DNA from: an archaeon
Lineage (GTDB): Archaea > Micrarchaeota > Micrarchaeia > Norongarragalinales > UBA97
Direction of reading: 5' to 3'
Assembly: GCA_020057405.1 (NCBI GenBank)
Contig: JAGVFW010000003.1
Location: 124,001 to 188,000, forward strand
Length of the DNA stretch: 64,000 nucleotides
Below are positions 32,001 to 40,600 of this stretch, piece after piece. How positions within the stretch are numbered: position 1 is the stretch's first letter; every line of letters begins with the position of its first letter. The notes beneath the pieces are model-generated. The model was given only the letters and a program-made list of their open reading frames with translations. It was not told the DNA's origin and made no database searches. The translations under genes and the position numbers were made by a program.

Positions 32001-32186
32001 TCGGTTGCATCGCCCCAGAGCTCGGTTGCGGAATTTTTGAGGAAGAACGCCGGGCTTTTGGCGCGGGAAGTTGGCGCCGGCTCTGTCGGCATCGTCGAGG
32101 AAGCGAAGCTAGTTGGAGCGTTCTCGGCATCGGCCTCCATTGACGAGAAAGCAACGGTGAAGGCGCGCTATTCTGTTTCCGGCTAG
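29085..32186 (+). CDS. ileS: Isoleucyl-tRNA synthetase
   Basis: Class I synthetase with an editing domain. Start ATG 29085 or the GTG before it (29082). From the GTG the chain is 1034 aa. Seen: PPYVNALPHAGH (HAGH at 53-56 as the HIGH motif), editing-domain stretches TTTPWTLPANVA and GTGLVHCAPGHGTTDF, the class I core ISQQRFWGTPIPLWKCGKCG with zinc-type cysteines, the KMSKS loop at 646-650, and a C-terminal anticodon-binding region. Within the editing domain about 45 extra residues rich in Lys, Ala, Ser and Glu (DNA 30010-30155) interrupt the usual sequence. The stop overlaps the convergent surface-protein gene by four bases. Confidence 0.96.
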   Translation: MQEFGQYGRELEKSVLAYWQEKQIPQKLSSQRKGAKKHVVLDGPPYVNALPHAGHVLTTTSKDIWTRLAYMRGFDAHIQPGFDCHGLPIEVMVEKELGIKSKREILEMGIEKFDAACLAKVTNNEGAWMNYYRELGAWRAYFEPYFTYKPSYIQSVWWAFKQWHDAGMITEGERSIHWCSHCETALAGYEVSDSYAQRSDPGLYVKFKVKGAENEFLLVYTTTPWTLPANVAIAVKGDAEYVKAKVGGTVLILAKALAEKVLKEKAGVDYEVVSTIRGSDLDGVEYEPLFGCASQKKIGENPKARRVYLSIQLMSRKKYNKHVKKDEAGGKDATAVLDGKKEEGELAASASAPSSEFEEFVTLSEGTGLVHCAPGHGTTDFVFGKHYGLPAASPVDERGLFTADVEQWQGQYVKKADKEISAFLDGNGSLFHQETITHSYPLCWRCKTPLLFRLSPQIYLSIDAVREKMLEANGKTHWMPPFGEDAFGNWVAGAQDWCISQQRFWGTPIPLWKCGKCGAKKVIESLAELRLSAVKDPGVLTDLHRHAIDGIELKCGECGSPMKRVPDIFNVWIDSGLAFIASHGYPFANKELAEELMPVNLVCESQDQIRGWFYALQFTSFATFGRPAFKECAVMGWVVDEKGEKMSKSLGNVVDAQKAIDTLGADALRLYYCSDVAPWNVHRFSFTNAKESQRNLNILLNTLKFYKMYAPDGFVPVEVSAKTAGLRPEDKWILSRLNTVAGQANSRLDEFEFHTAGRLLVDFVVNDFSRWYVKLARDRVAVEAEEGDRRVCLSVMRHALLQASKLLAPITPFLSEYSYGQLNGGLESVHFERYPKSIEGASDEELEEHMAIAMAASEAAASARQEAGVKLRWPLGRLVVTGDAGLSKAVEGFASLLSTQANVLQVSYSQVPPAGGKWVSREITAGEKTVTVLLDCEMTEDLRMQALLRELVRAVQESRKQNGLNVRQRIVVSVASPQSSVAEFLRKNAGLLAREVGAGSVGIVEEAKLVGAFSASASIDEKATVKARYSVSG

Positions 32187-33931
32187 TTGTCGTAAGTGTA
32201 GCTAGTTTTCTTCTTGTAGAGGTAATACCCGCCCGCCGCTACTGCAATTAGTACGACTAGCCCGAGGATTACCAGCGGGTCTATTGAAAGACCGCCCTGT
32301 TGGGGAACGGGAGTGGCGGTAGAGGCAAGCGTGGCCTGCAGTGACGCTTCTGCTTCCTTAAGCTTGGTAATCGCGGCAGTGTAGTCGCCGCTTGAGGCCA
32401 AGCCTTCTGCAACTGAAATTATCGACTCGACGTCTGCGGTGAACAGGCGTTTTTCCTTCAGTTGGGCCAAAAGCGCCTCGACAACCTGCTTTTCGGAATC
32501 GTAGTCCTGCTTGGCTGATGGCTTGGGCGTGACTGAAGCTTGGGGGGTTGCGTTCAGTGAGGGGGTGGGTGTTGGCGTTACTGAAGGCCGGGGGGTGGGG
32601 GTCGGGATTGGCGTCGGGGCGGGCGTGGGGGATGGCGTGACGGATGGTGCCCCGCCGCTTGTCGGACCGTAGACCGTGCGCTTTGCGGTTTTGTTCATGT
32701 TGCCGGCGGAATCGCTGGCGTAGACTGCGAATGAGGCGCTTCCTGCAGTGGCGATTGTCTTGTTGGTGATGAAATAGGGGCTGCCGGCGGGGAGGTTCTG
32801 GAGTTCGGCAGTGTAGTTGATGCCGTTAAGCTCGAGTGTGACGGTGCTGCGGAATGCGTCTGAGATGCTGGTGTTGATTACTAGAGTCGTTGTCGCAAGC
32901 GTGGTGCCGTCAGCCGGCGTTTCTTGCGTGAAGGCGACGCGGGGGGCTTTTGAGTCGGTGATTAGTGAGTAATTGGTTGGAGCAAAAGCGCAGCCTGTTG
33001 CGGTGCAGGCAAGCGCGTTCCAGACGACGAGGGCTTCTGAAGGCGGGCTTGTGACTGAGACTGTGTGCGTTGAGCCCGCAAGCGTGGCATTCGAGGTCGT
33101 TGCCGCCCAGGTGCCCGAAAAGTTCGAGTAGAGCGTGAAGTTTACGGCGTTTGCTGCAGTGATTGTGAAAAGTATGGCCTGGCTTGGAGTCGAAGCGCCG
33201 CTTGAGGGGCTGACGAGTGAGACGCTAGGCAGTTCGGCAACGGTGATGAAAATGCCGGAATAGTTTGCGCAGTTGCCGGCAACGTCGCACAATTGGTGCA
33301 CCAGGTCGTAGGTGCCTGAGGGGAGGGAAGCGAAGCCAGTGCTGACTGCAGAGCCGTTTGAGACGCTGGAGTTTGCAGCGCGGGCCATTGCCGAGCCGTT
33401 TGAGTGGACTGCGAACACGGTTGTTGCCGAAACGCCGGAGAGGGCGTCGCCGGGAGTGAAGGTGACTGAAAAGCCGCCCGCCGCATTTGAGTTGTTTGAA
33501 GGTGCGGTTGAGGCGAAGTAGTTTGGCGCAGTCGAGTCTATTGTGAGGGTGTTGTTGGATGCTGCAAACGCGCTTGAGTCGTTGGTCGAGACGTTTGCGT
33601 TCCACAGAAAAGTGCCTTCAGGCATGTTGACTGAAATCGAGCTTGCGGTGAGGTCGGAAAGCGGGGAGGAGTTGGTTGAGTTGGCGGCCCAAGCTATTGC
33701 CGGAATGCCTGGGGCGAGGGAGGAGGTGTTGGTGAAGTATAGTTCTGCAGTCCAGAAGCTGCAGCATGGGTCGGCCTCGTCGGGAGTGAAGGAAAACGAC
33801 ACTGCCGAAGTTGCCTGCACCGCGCCGTTTGAAGGAGAAGACAAGCTTACGGTGACGGGGGATGCGAAAACAAGTGTTGCGAGCAGAAGGAACGCGGCGA
33901 CAAAAGAGAACCTCAAGACAACCAACTCCAC
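32183..33931 (-). CDS. Secreted surface protein with Ig-like repeat, Pro/Thr linker and C-terminal anchor
   Basis: 582 aa from GTG 33931; the longer reading from 33991 starts upstream of the TATA-like box at 33971-33983 and is unlikely. Order: signal peptide (ends LVFA), an N-terminal domain starting VTVSLSSPSNGAV, one repeat of about 100 residues of the same family as in the 34674-41243 protein (it ends QLCDVAGNCANYSGIF), two further beta domains, a Pro/Thr linker (about 427-472), a helical segment with VESIISVAEGLASSGDYTAA, one membrane helix (about 549-572) and a short Lys/Tyr tail inside. Many N-x-S/T sequons. Probably a cell-surface or S-layer-associated protein; no exact function. Confidence 0.85.
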   Translation of the reverse strand: MELVVLRFSFVAAFLLLATLVFASPVTVSLSSPSNGAVQATSAVSFSFTPDEADPCCSFWTAELYFTNTSSLAPGIPAIAWAANSTNSSPLSDLTASSISVNMPEGTFLWNANVSTNDSSAFAASNNTLTIDSTAPNYFASTAPSNNSNAAGGFSVTFTPGDALSGVSATTVFAVHSNGSAMARAANSSVSNGSAVSTGFASLPSGTYDLVHQLCDVAGNCANYSGIFITVAELPSVSLVSPSSGASTPSQAILFTITAANAVNFTLYSNFSGTWAATTSNATLAGSTHTVSVTSPPSEALVVWNALACTATGCAFAPTNYSLITDSKAPRVAFTQETPADGTTLATTTLVINTSISDAFRSTVTLELNGINYTAELQNLPAGSPYFITNKTIATAGSASFAVYASDSAGNMNKTAKRTVYGPTSGGAPSVTPSPTPAPTPIPTPTPRPSVTPTPTPSLNATPQASVTPKPSAKQDYDSEKQVVEALLAQLKEKRLFTADVESIISVAEGLASSGDYTAAITKLKEAEASLQATLASTATPVPQQGGLSIDPLVILGLVVLIAVAAGGYYLYKKKTSYTYDN

Positions 33932-33994
33932 CAGATGCTGAAACAAGAACGAAGAGTAACAATCTCGCAAGGTAATATAATTGTTTTGCAATCG

Positions 33995-34600
33995 TCAGGC
34001 AATCTGGCGTGCCAGGTCGTCGAAACCGCGGCGCTCTATTGCGCTTGCGAAAACGACCGACTCGGGCTTGTCGCGGCTGGGCGCGAACAAGTTTGACTTT
34101 GCGCGCTTGACGGACTCGGCCTTGTTTAGAACAGGCACTACTGGCTTTTCGCACGCGCTTGAAAGCAGCGCGCACGTTTTTTCGAAAAGCGCGTAGTCGC
34201 TTGCGCGGGAGGCGTCGGCGACGTAGACTACTTTGTCGGCGTGCTCAAGCACGCTTTTGCCTGCGGCGAAGAGTAGGGAATCTAGGGGCGCGCGCAAGTC
34301 GAGGAGAGTCACTTCAGTGCCGGCATCGCGCAGTTCGCGCCAGACGCGTTTATCCTCAATTGCCTCAAGCAGCGCAAGTTCGCACGCGCGTTCCTGGTTG
34401 CCGCCGGCCTTTTTTGAAAATGCTTTTGCGGGAAAATGCTTGCGGATGTCGAAGTCGGGAGAGTAGGGCGGGCGCTTTGCCGCGGGGTCGAAGTTGGCGA
34501 TTGCGCAGCTAATTCCGCGCTTTTGCAAAAACTTGCTAAAGGAAAAGCACAGCGAGCTCTTGCCCGAACCGCTCTGGCCGCAGACTGCAATCACGCGCAT
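33995..34600 (-). CDS. GPN-loop-type P-loop NTPase, degenerate
   Basis: 201 aa. Walker A is GQSGSGKSS (8-16). The stretch NFDPAAKRPPYSPDFDIRK matches the N-x-DPA...DIR region of the GPN-loop GTPase family (XAB1/Gpn, linked to RNA polymerase assembly in eukaryotes). However, the Gly-Pro-Asn insertion reads KAGGNQE, the G3 DxPGQ is DLRAPLD, and G4 is NKAES. The protein is also shorter than the usual 250 aa. So it may have changed function or lost GTP hydrolysis. Box A at 34628-34635 is shared with the divergent giant gene. Confidence 0.75.
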   Translation of the reverse strand: MRVIAVCGQSGSGKSSLCFSFSKFLQKRGISCAIANFDPAAKRPPYSPDFDIRKHFPAKAFSKKAGGNQERACELALLEAIEDKRVWRELRDAGTEVTLLDLRAPLDSLLFAAGKSVLEHADKVVYVADASRASDYALFEKTCALLSSACEKPVVPVLNKAESVKRAKSNLFAPSRDKPESVVFASAIERRGFDDLARQIA

Positions 34601-34627
34601 GGTTTCAACACCAAATCACTCGAATAC

Positions 34628-34635
34628 ATTTAAAT
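34628..34635. promoter_or_regulatory. Palindromic box A between the GPN-type gene and the giant surface-protein gene
   Basis: ATTTAAAT is perfectly self-complementary. On the minus strand it is 28-35 nt from the ATG at 34600 (leaderless). On the plus strand it would start RNA near 34656-34660, about 15 nt before ATG 34674. Confidence 0.45.
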
Positions 34636-34673
34636 ATCCGGGTTGATTAGTGTTTGCAGTGGTTCTATTGGGG

Positions 34674-37600
34674 ATGCGTTCTGGCAAAGCTACTTTATTT
34701 TTCATAGGTATTCTGTTCGTCGCGTCGGTTGCCTTCGCAACCCAATTGAATGTCCTGCTAGTCTTTCCGGCTAACAACACTAACGCAAGCGCCACTACGG
34801 TGAACTTCGTGTTCACTCCAATTAACCAGAACTCGACTTTAGGGGAGGGATTGGAAAACTTTTCTGGCGCCACAGTATGGATAACCAACACCACGGCGCT
34901 GCCTGTAGGCGTCAGCGGCCTCGTCTGGGGAGTTGCTAACAACACGAACGCTTCGGACTTGCAGAACGCAACCCAGGCGACGATAACTGCCGGGCTCTAC
35001 CAGGGCCGCTATTCTTGGAACATCAACGTTTCCACAAACGCCACTTCCAACTTTTCGCAAGCCAACTATACGTTCACCATTGACAACACCGCGCCGGGTT
35101 ACTTTGCCTCAATCCTGCCGCTAAACGGATCCAACCAATCAAGCACGGCAGTAGACATCAGCTTTGTGCCCGGAGATGGGTTTACAGGCGTTGCGAACAC
35201 CACAGTTTGGGCAACTTCAACGGGCCCGCAGACAGCAAGCTTTTCAAACACCACCTGGATTTTGAACGGCACGCCCGTGACCGGCGGTCTTGTCGGTTTG
35301 GCTGCCGGCAGGTACAACCTCACCTACCAGCTTTGCGACTTTGCCAACAACTGCGCCAACTTCACCGGAGTCTTCTTCACAATAGACAACGTCAACCCCG
35401 GCTACTTCGTTTCCGTCAGCCCGACGAACAACACCAACCAGTCAAGCCCGTTCGTCAACGTAAGCTTCGTACCCGGCGACGCCTTCACTGGCGTCACAAA
35501 CACTACCGTGTGGGCGCGTTCGGCGGGTTTTGGCGCGCACTTCACCAACACCTCAGTCACCAACGGCACTCAAGTCACCGGCGGTTTCGCAGGCCTGACT
35601 AACGACGCCTACAACCTTACTTACCAATTGTGCGACTGGGCGAACAGCTGCGCCAACTTCACCGGCGTGTTCGTCATTGTCGACAACACCAACCCCACCT
35701 ATTTGCCAATCAGCCCGACAAACAACAGCAACCAGTCCGCCAATTCCATTAACGTAAGCTTTGTTCCATTCGACGGGCTCGCCGGAGTAGCAAACACGAC
35801 GGTTTGGCTGCGCAACACTACAGGCTTCGATCGTCACTTCACCAACACGAGCATTGCCAACGCGACGCTCGTGAGCGGCGGGTTCTTGCCGTTGTCTGAA
35901 AGCGTTTACAACTTCACTTACCAGTTGTGCGACTGGCCGGGCAACTGCGCAAACTACACGGGCGTATTCACAACTATCGACTTTACTAACCCCGGCTACT
36001 TCGTGCCAGTCACGCCCGCGAACAACACCAACCAGTCAAGCGCCTTCGTCAACGTCAGCTTCGTGCCAGGGGACGCGCTCACCGGAGTCGCTAACACCAC
36101 AGTCTGGGCAAACAGCAGCGTGACGGGAATTACACGCCACTTCACCAACACGACTGTAACCAACGGCACGCTCGTCACAGGCGGGTTCGCGGGGCTGGGG
36201 GCAGCCACCTACAACTTTACTTACCAATTGTGCGACTGGGCGAACAACTGCGCAAACTACACTGACACAGTAGTTACGGTCTTAGGCGACGTTTCGCCGC
36301 CCGGCTACTTCGTCTCAGTCAAGCCGTCCGGCTATCAGGCTTCCACTTTCGTCAACGTCAGCTTCGTGCCCGGCGATGCGTTTACGGGAGTGACCAACAC
36401 TACGGTGTGGCTCGGTTTTGTGGCAAACGCGACGATATTCCGCAACTTTGACAACACTAGTGTCGTCAACGGTACGCTCGTAAACGGCGGTTTTGTCGGC
36501 GTCGGCACCGGCAACTATAGCCTGACTTACCAATTGTGTGACACTACCGGCAACTGCGCGAACTTCACCGGCGGCTCCAACGTTACTGTTGACACCAGCG
36601 CGCCGAACTACATCGTAGTCGATGCGCCAGTCAACAACAGCAACCAGTCGGCAACAGGCATTGGCTTCTACTTCACGACCGGTGACGCGTTTACTGGAGT
36701 GGACAACGTCACGGCATGGCTGTTCAACGCGACCGACACAGTTTATATCTCTACATCCTTAGCTTCCGGCGGCAACCTCAACAACACACCCTACGCTTCG
36801 AGCTTCCCAAGCGTGGGCGCGGGCCCATACAACATTACTTTCCGGTCCTGCGACTTTGCCAACAACTGCGCGAACTTGTCCACCTCGTTTGTCACAGTTG
36901 ACCCGCAGCCGCCCGGCTACTTCGTATCCATTAGCCCCACCAACAACAGCAACCAGTATGTCGGCTTCGTCAACGTAAGCTTCGTGCCAGGCGATGCACT
37001 AACCGGCGCGGCCAACACAACCGTATGGCTGCGTAACTCAACCGGCGCGTTTACCTCCAGCTTTACCAACTCAACAGTCACCAACGGCACTCAAGTCACC
37101 GGCGGTTTCGCGGGCCTGACTAACGGCGCCTACAATCTCACTTACCAGCTTTGCGACCTCGCAAACACCTGCGCCAACTTCACAGGCGTGTTCTTCACAG
37201 TCGACACCCAAGCGCCCGGCTACTTTGTCTCAGTCAAGCCATCAGGCTACCAGGCCTCCACTTTCGTCAACGTCAGCTTCGTGCCGGGAGACGCGCTAAC
37301 CGGCGTGGCCAACACCACGGTGTGGCTCGGCTTTGTGGCAAACGCGACAATCTTCAGAAGCTTTACCAACACTAGCGTTGTCAACGGCACTCTCTTGACG
37401 GGCGGTTTTGCCGCAGTTGGCACCGGCAACTATAGCCTGACTTACCAATTGTGCGACGCGGTCGGAAATTGCGCCAACATCACCGGCGGCTCCAACGTCA
37501 CAGTCGACACTGACGCGCCCAACTACGTCGTGGTCTCTGCGCCGGTCAACAACAGCAACCAGTCGAATATTACTATTAATTTCAATTACGTTGCCGGCGA

Positions 37601-40600
37601 TGCGTTTACGGGAATAGACAACCTCTCCAATTATCTTCGCAATGAATCAGGCGTCATAGCCTTCAGCGGGGCTTCTTCCTCGGGCGGCAACGCCAACAAC
37701 ACGCCCACAATTGGCTACTTTGAGAACTTGGCTGCAGGCAGGTACAATCTTACTTTCGGGGCCTGCGACTTTGCCGGCAACTGCGCAAACCTGACAACCT
37801 CGTTTGTCACAGTTGACCCGCAGCCGCCCAACTATTTCGTCTCAGTACTGCCGGGGCAGAACCACCGCAACCAGACTGCTTCGTTCATCAACGTGACTTT
37901 CGTGCCAGGCGATGCGCTTAGCATGATGGCGAACACCACGGTTTGGCTTGGCTTAACCAACGGCACGCTCCTTGGCCACTACACCAACGCAAGTGTGGAG
38001 AACGGCACGACGGTCGTAGGCGGGTTTGTTGGTTTGCCTGAAGGAAATTATCTCGTAACGCACCAATTGTGCGACCTCGCAAACAACTGCGCCAACTACT
38101 CAACGGCAGTCACAATAGACAACAGCGGGCCTGCGGGATTGTGGAGCAACCTGACCGGCCAGGGCGCCCAGCTGCAGATGATGCTTGGGCAAAACGGCGC
38201 GACTTTCACGCAATTCGTTGGGCTAAGGCGGGCAAAGCCGGTTGTCAACAACGCGACATTCATGGTCGCGCTCACTGATGCCGGGAGTGGAGTCCAGACC
38301 GTGACGGTTTCAAACGGCACGCCGGCGAGGACTGGTTTTGCGGGCCTCACGGTGGCCGCGGTTCTGCACTCGCGAACGGCAAGCGGGTCGGTATGGAACG
38401 CAACCTTAAACGTTAGCAACTTCAGCGAAGGATTCCAGAACTTCACGCTCACCGCAACTGACTTTGCGAGCAATTCGCAGTCGATGAACTTAAGCGGCAA
38501 TGGGGCGGGCGGTCTTTTCGAGACGAACTACGACTTTATGGCCGAAGCGGGCGTTCCGGGCTTGGGCGCGTTTTACGTGGACAACTACCCCACAGTCCAG
38601 GGCATCGTGTTCAGCACGCTTACTTCGAGTGCGCTTAACGGGTCGAACATCGCCACAGACGGCTATGCGGTAAACATCACGGTTCAGGAAAACGCATTCG
38701 GCCAGCCGCCGTCGTACGCGCAGTCGTTTACGGTCAACAGCCAAGGCGAGTTCTTCATCGACGTGATTGACGAACGGGCGCGCGCGAATGCCAACTCATT
38801 CGGCCAGGGCGGCCAGCCCCCGACGCTCTATAACTATATAGTACGCGTAAAGGGCCTCAACAACCAAGTGAGTTTTGCCTCGCCCAACCTGCCGCCAATG
38901 CCAATTGGCGTTCCCGGCATGGGCATTCCCGGCATGCCGGTCAGCGGAAGGAACTTGTACGTCGTGCCTGCAGAAACGCTTAACATCGCGGCGTCAAACG
39001 GCACGCACTGCACTTCGTTCTATGGAATGATTCTCGACCAGCGCAGCGGCATTCCTTACGCTTTCTTCGACAACCGCAGCGCATATACGCCAACGCCGTG
39101 CCAGTTCGTCGAGGCAATAGTGCCGGCAAACCGCAACTTCACCATCACGCTTGGCAACGAAGCCCAGGGCGGCGGCTATAGCTTCCCGGCAAGGACGGTT
39201 GCAGTCACGACCGAGAACATCAGCACCACAAACGCACAGCTTGGCCAGTATAACGGTAGCAATCTCACCGTGACAATCAACACGAGCTTCATCATCATCG
39301 AATCGGCAGGCAACTGGAGCGTGAACAATGGCACGCTGTCGTCACCGGCTGCAAGCAACTTGAGCAACGTTCAAGTCAACTACACGCGCTTCCAGATTCA
39401 GATGGTCGCCGGCCCAAGCGGATTTATCCCGCCTGCAGTGCCCATGCTCAAGCTAAACGCTGTCGAAACCAACGCAAGCGGCGGATGGAACACGAGCCTT
39501 CCGAGCGGCTCGCCTTACCTAGCGTCCGTCTTCGGCCACAGCGGGCCGACTGATTCAACCGGCAATTACTTCATGGGCTTCGTAGTCGTGCCCGGCCCGA
39601 CGTTTAACGACAATCTCGCCACTGCAGTCAACCAGAGCATCACGCTCTACCGCATGGCGGGCGTTTTCCGGGGAACTTCCGCAAGCGACCCGTTCGGGTT
39701 CAACACGAGCAAGACGCGCATCCAATTCGTTGACGATAATGGCACGCTGATTACGCAAAACCAACAGGGCCAGCAGGCCAATGACATCAACGTCGAGGTT
39801 GAGACCAACTACAGCGGCGTTCAAATGAGGCGGCAGTACCGCACGCAAGGACAGGCGTCGGTCGACGTGCCGCTGCTTGCAGGCGAGCCGGTGAAAATAA
39901 AGGTGTTTGCAGGCGGGTTCATGCCCATCCAGCGGCTCTTTTCAGGCACGCTTGTCACTGCCAACGACACGCTTAACGTCACGCTGCAAAAGCCCTCGAT
40001 GAGGCCGCCGCGCAATGGCGGGCAGGAGAACAGCTCGTTTATTAGCGGGGTGCAAATCGAGTTCGTCACTTACAACTCCACCTGCAATCGGCCCTCGCCG
40101 CCCAACTCATGCTACCTCTCGAACATAAACTCGAACTTCCGCGTCGAGGGCGGCAGCGCACAACAGTTTGACTCACAGAATTTCGTCATGGGCGGCACGC
40201 AGAACATCCTCATCAAGGACAACAACACGAACACTAGCGTACTCATCATCGGCCTGTCGATGGACCAGAGCAGCATTCCAAACATGGAGTTCGACACCAA
40301 CCCAATCCAGCAATCCCAGAACGGAAGCGCGCAGGTAAGGCGGTTCGGCAGCCTCGTCCCAAGCAACTCCATCGAGTCAGCATGGCTGGCAACGCCCTAC
40401 AACGCAAGCGCAATCAACGAGAGCCTGAACTTCAGCATCGACATCCCCTACCTTTACGACGATGACGGGAACCTCGCGTGGAACGTAAGCGCTAACACGA
40501 GTTCGCAAGTACCATCGCAATACCAGGACTATTCGGCCTATTACCCGGGCATTGCGACCAACGCCAGCTACCTCAAAGGCATCCAGTGCTTTGCGCTTAA

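Noticed and set aside
33225-34175. Several open frames overlapping the surface-protein and GPN-type genes
   Set aside because: They are Arg/Gln/His-rich in the style of frame shadows of G/C-rich genes and have no recognisable motifs or start signals.
35092-38125. Regular repeats that might be taken for a CRISPR array or DNA satellite
   Set aside because: The period is about 300 bp, units differ by many synonymous and coding changes, and they stay in one reading frame of a secreted protein.
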